From the NCBI GenBank assembly GCA_004212095.1, contig RXIJ01000088.1:1-7809 (forward strand): a stretch of DNA of 7,809 nt, read 5' to 3'. Position 1 is the stretch's first letter; every line of letters starts with the position of its first letter. Below the pieces are notes generated by a model. It had not been told where the DNA came from, made no database searches, and saw only the letters and a list, made by a program, of their open reading frames with translations. The stretch is from Methanosarcinales archaeon (lineage in GTDB: Archaea > Halobacteriota > Methanosarcinia > Methanosarcinales > EX4572-44). The position numbers were made by a program, and so were the translations under genes. Below are positions 6,295 to 7,809 of this stretch, one piece after another.

Positions 6295-7047
6295 ATGAAA
6301 AAAGAGGTAGTAAGATTGGAAAATGTATGGGTGCACTATAATCGTGTACCGATACTGGAGGAAATCAACCTTGCTATATATCAGCATGATTTTCTTGGGA
6401 TTATAGGACCAAATGGTGGAGGAAAGAGCACTTTACTTAAAGTAATTCTTGGACTGATTAAGCCTGACAAAGGGGAAATTAAGGTTTTTGGCCACCCTCC
6501 TGAAAAAAGTAGAGAGCGCATAGGGTATCTTTCTCAATACAAAGCCTTCGATAGAGATTTCCCAATAAGTGTCTGGGATGTAGTACTGATGGCGCGGATG
6601 GGTTTGTATAAGATGTTTAAACGATACAGCGAAAAAGATAAAAAGTCAGCTGAAAGTGCACTAAAAACTGTAGAAATGCTCAATTATAGAGATAGACAAA
6701 TCGGGACACTTTCAGGAGGGCAACAACAGCGCGTTTTAATCGCGAGAGCTCTTGTATCCAATCCGGAATTGTTACTGCTGGACGAGCCAACCGCTGGTAT
6801 TGATGTTTCTGCCCAGCGAGAATTCTATGAATTGTTGAAGAAATTAAATGAAAAAACGACAATCGTGTTGGTATCCCATGACCTTACTGCAGTATCTGTT
6901 TATGTGGATAAGATTGCATGTCTTAATCGCAGACTATTCTATCATAACTCAAAGGAAATACGTTCAGAAGATATCGAAGCTATCTATCAGTGTCCAGTCG
7001 AATTGATTGCACACGGTGTTCCACACAGGGTATTAAAGGAGCACTAA
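6295..7047 (+). CDS. znuC: ABC transporter ATPase for zinc-type metal uptake
   Basis: The product is 250 aa, the usual size for the family. It is the cytoplasmic nucleotide-binding subunit that powers the importer. Walker A GPNGGGKST is at residues 38-46 with K44, and the Q-loop lies in YLSQYKAFDRDFP. The ABC signature LSGGQQQR is at 139-146, Walker B LLLLDEP follows with D163 and E164, and the switch histidine is H195 in VSHDL. The C-terminal HGVPHRVLKEH is typical of ZnuC/MntB-type ATPases and separates it from generic ABC ATPases. The start at ATG 6295 is chosen over TTG 6289; neither has a strong ribosome site. It lies 42 nt after the binding-protein gene, with the palindrome at 6253-6270 between them, and 7 nt before the permease. 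The exact metal is inferred from the binding protein. Confidence 0.92.
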   Translation: MKKEVVRLENVWVHYNRVPILEEINLAIYQHDFLGIIGPNGGGKSTLLKVILGLIKPDKGEIKVFGHPPEKSRERIGYLSQYKAFDRDFPISVWDVVLMARMGLYKMFKRYSEKDKKSAESALKTVEMLNYRDRQIGTLSGGQQQRVLIARALVSNPELLLLDEPTAGIDVSAQREFYELLKKLNEKTTIVLVSHDLTAVSVYVDKIACLNRRLFYHNSKEIRSEDIEAIYQCPVELIAHGVPHRVLKEH

Positions 7048-7054
7048 GGATACC

Positions 7055-7809
7055 ATGATAGAGTCGCTACAATATGAATTCATGCAGAATGCCTTAGCGG
7101 CAGGACTTCTGGCAAGCATCGTGTGTGGGATCATTGGTGTCTACGTAGTAGTGAATAGAATGGTCTTTATCAGTGGCGGAATAGCTCACACCGCATTTGG
7201 GGGAGTAGGTTTAAGTTTTTTTCTTGGTATAAGTCCTATGATCGGGGCTTTGTTCTTTGCTATTGCTTCTGCTCTCGGTATCGGTATGATCAGTAAAAAA
7301 ACGAAGTTGCCAGAGGATACGGCAATCGGAATCTTATGGGCAGTGGGAATGGCGTTGGGCGTAATCTTCATTGGCTTGACTCCTGGCTATGTTCCGGGAA
7401 TATCAACTTATCTCTTTGGGAATATTTTAATTGTATCCTCTGGTGATCTCCGCCTGATGCTTGTTCTGGTTACTGTCATAGTATCATTGATATTTTTGCT
7501 ATACAAAGGGTTCTTTGCTCTTTCCTTTGATGAGGAATTCGGAAGGTTAAGGGGCATTCCTACCGGTCACTTGTATTTTCTCCTTCTATGTCTAATTGCT
7601 TTATCAGTAATAGTTATGATGCAGGCGGTAGGCATTATTTTAGTGATAGCATTGTTAACGGTTCCAGCGGCGATAACTAAACAGTTTACGTATAATATGA
7701 AAAAGATGATAATTTTTTCAATTTTACTGAGCATGGTTTTTACAGTGAGTGGTCTATGGATTTCTTACGAACTAAATATAGCAAGTGGGGCGACGATTAT
7801 CCTGGTTGC
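7055..7809 (+). CDS. znuB: ABC-3 family metal permease, 3' end outside the window
   Basis: The frame is open from ATG 7055 to the window edge, giving 251 residues without a stop. The family is usually about 260-290 aa, so only a short C-terminus should be missing. It is an integral membrane subunit forming the metal channel. Hydrophobic segments run through most of the protein (for example AGLLASIVCGIIGVYVVV near residues 17-34 and a C-terminal IIFSILLSMVFTVSGLW). Family signatures include SGGIAHTAFGGVGLSFFLG, LPEDTAIGI and QAVGIILVIALLTVPAAIT; the last is characteristic of ABC-3 (ZnuB/MntC) permeases. AAGGA at 7046-7050, overlapping the end of the ATPase gene, lies just 4 nt before the ATG and suggests coupled translation. 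Zn versus Mn specificity is taken from the binding protein. Confidence 0.92.
   Translation, partial: MIESLQYEFMQNALAAGLLASIVCGIIGVYVVVNRMVFISGGIAHTAFGGVGLSFFLGISPMIGALFFAIASALGIGMISKKTKLPEDTAIGILWAVGMALGVIFIGLTPGYVPGISTYLFGNILIVSSGDLRLMLVLVTVIVSLIFLLYKGFFALSFDEEFGRLRGIPTGHLYFLLLCLIALSVIVMMQAVGIILVIALLTVPAAITKQFTYNMKKMIIFSILLSMVFTVSGLWISYELNIASGATIILV

Overview
The window looks like chromosomal DNA from a moderately AT-rich euryarchaeon, probably of the Methanomicrobia (methanogen or ANME-like). This is an inference from three things: a Rad3/XPD-family helicase of the type I associate with haloarchaea and methanogens, TATA-box-like promoters with GGTGA or AGGAGA ribosome binding sites, and a decayed IS630-type transposase. 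No rRNA, tRNA or CRISPR array is visible, and the species cannot be fixed from the sequence alone.

Layout. 1-593: no credible protein gene, but several well-formed hairpins in a row, suggesting a structured RNA (a group II intron fragment is one guess). 594-1952 (+): an FAD/NAD(P)H pyridine nucleotide-disulfide oxidoreductase of the CoA-disulfide reductase/NADH oxidase class, followed by a hairpin plus T-rich terminator at about 1960-1994. About 2056-2912 (-): an IS630-family transposase relic broken by at least six frameshifts and lacking its N-terminus. About 2913-3046: unassigned sequence with a possible short coding remnant, then a TATA-like box. 3083-5257 (+): a Rad3/XPD-like DNA helicase with candidate iron-sulfur cysteines. 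5213-5328: a small set of direct and inverted repeats that begins inside the helicase 3' end and runs into the intergenic gap. 5383-7809 (+): a zinc-type ABC uptake operon in the order binding protein, ATPase, permease. The permease is cut by the window edge.

How the genes work together. Only the last three genes form an evident unit: a membrane-anchored metal-binding protein (znuA-like) passes a divalent metal, most likely Zn2+, to an ABC-3 family permease (znuB-like) driven by a cytoplasmic ATPase (znuC-like). An 18-bp palindrome lies between the first two genes. The oxidoreductase and helicase appear to be separate transcription units, split by the transposon relic. I do not see convincing evidence for a new multi-gene system. 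The most interesting leads are the structured leader region at 1-593, the repeat cluster across the helicase stop codon, and the palindrome inside the metal-uptake operon.
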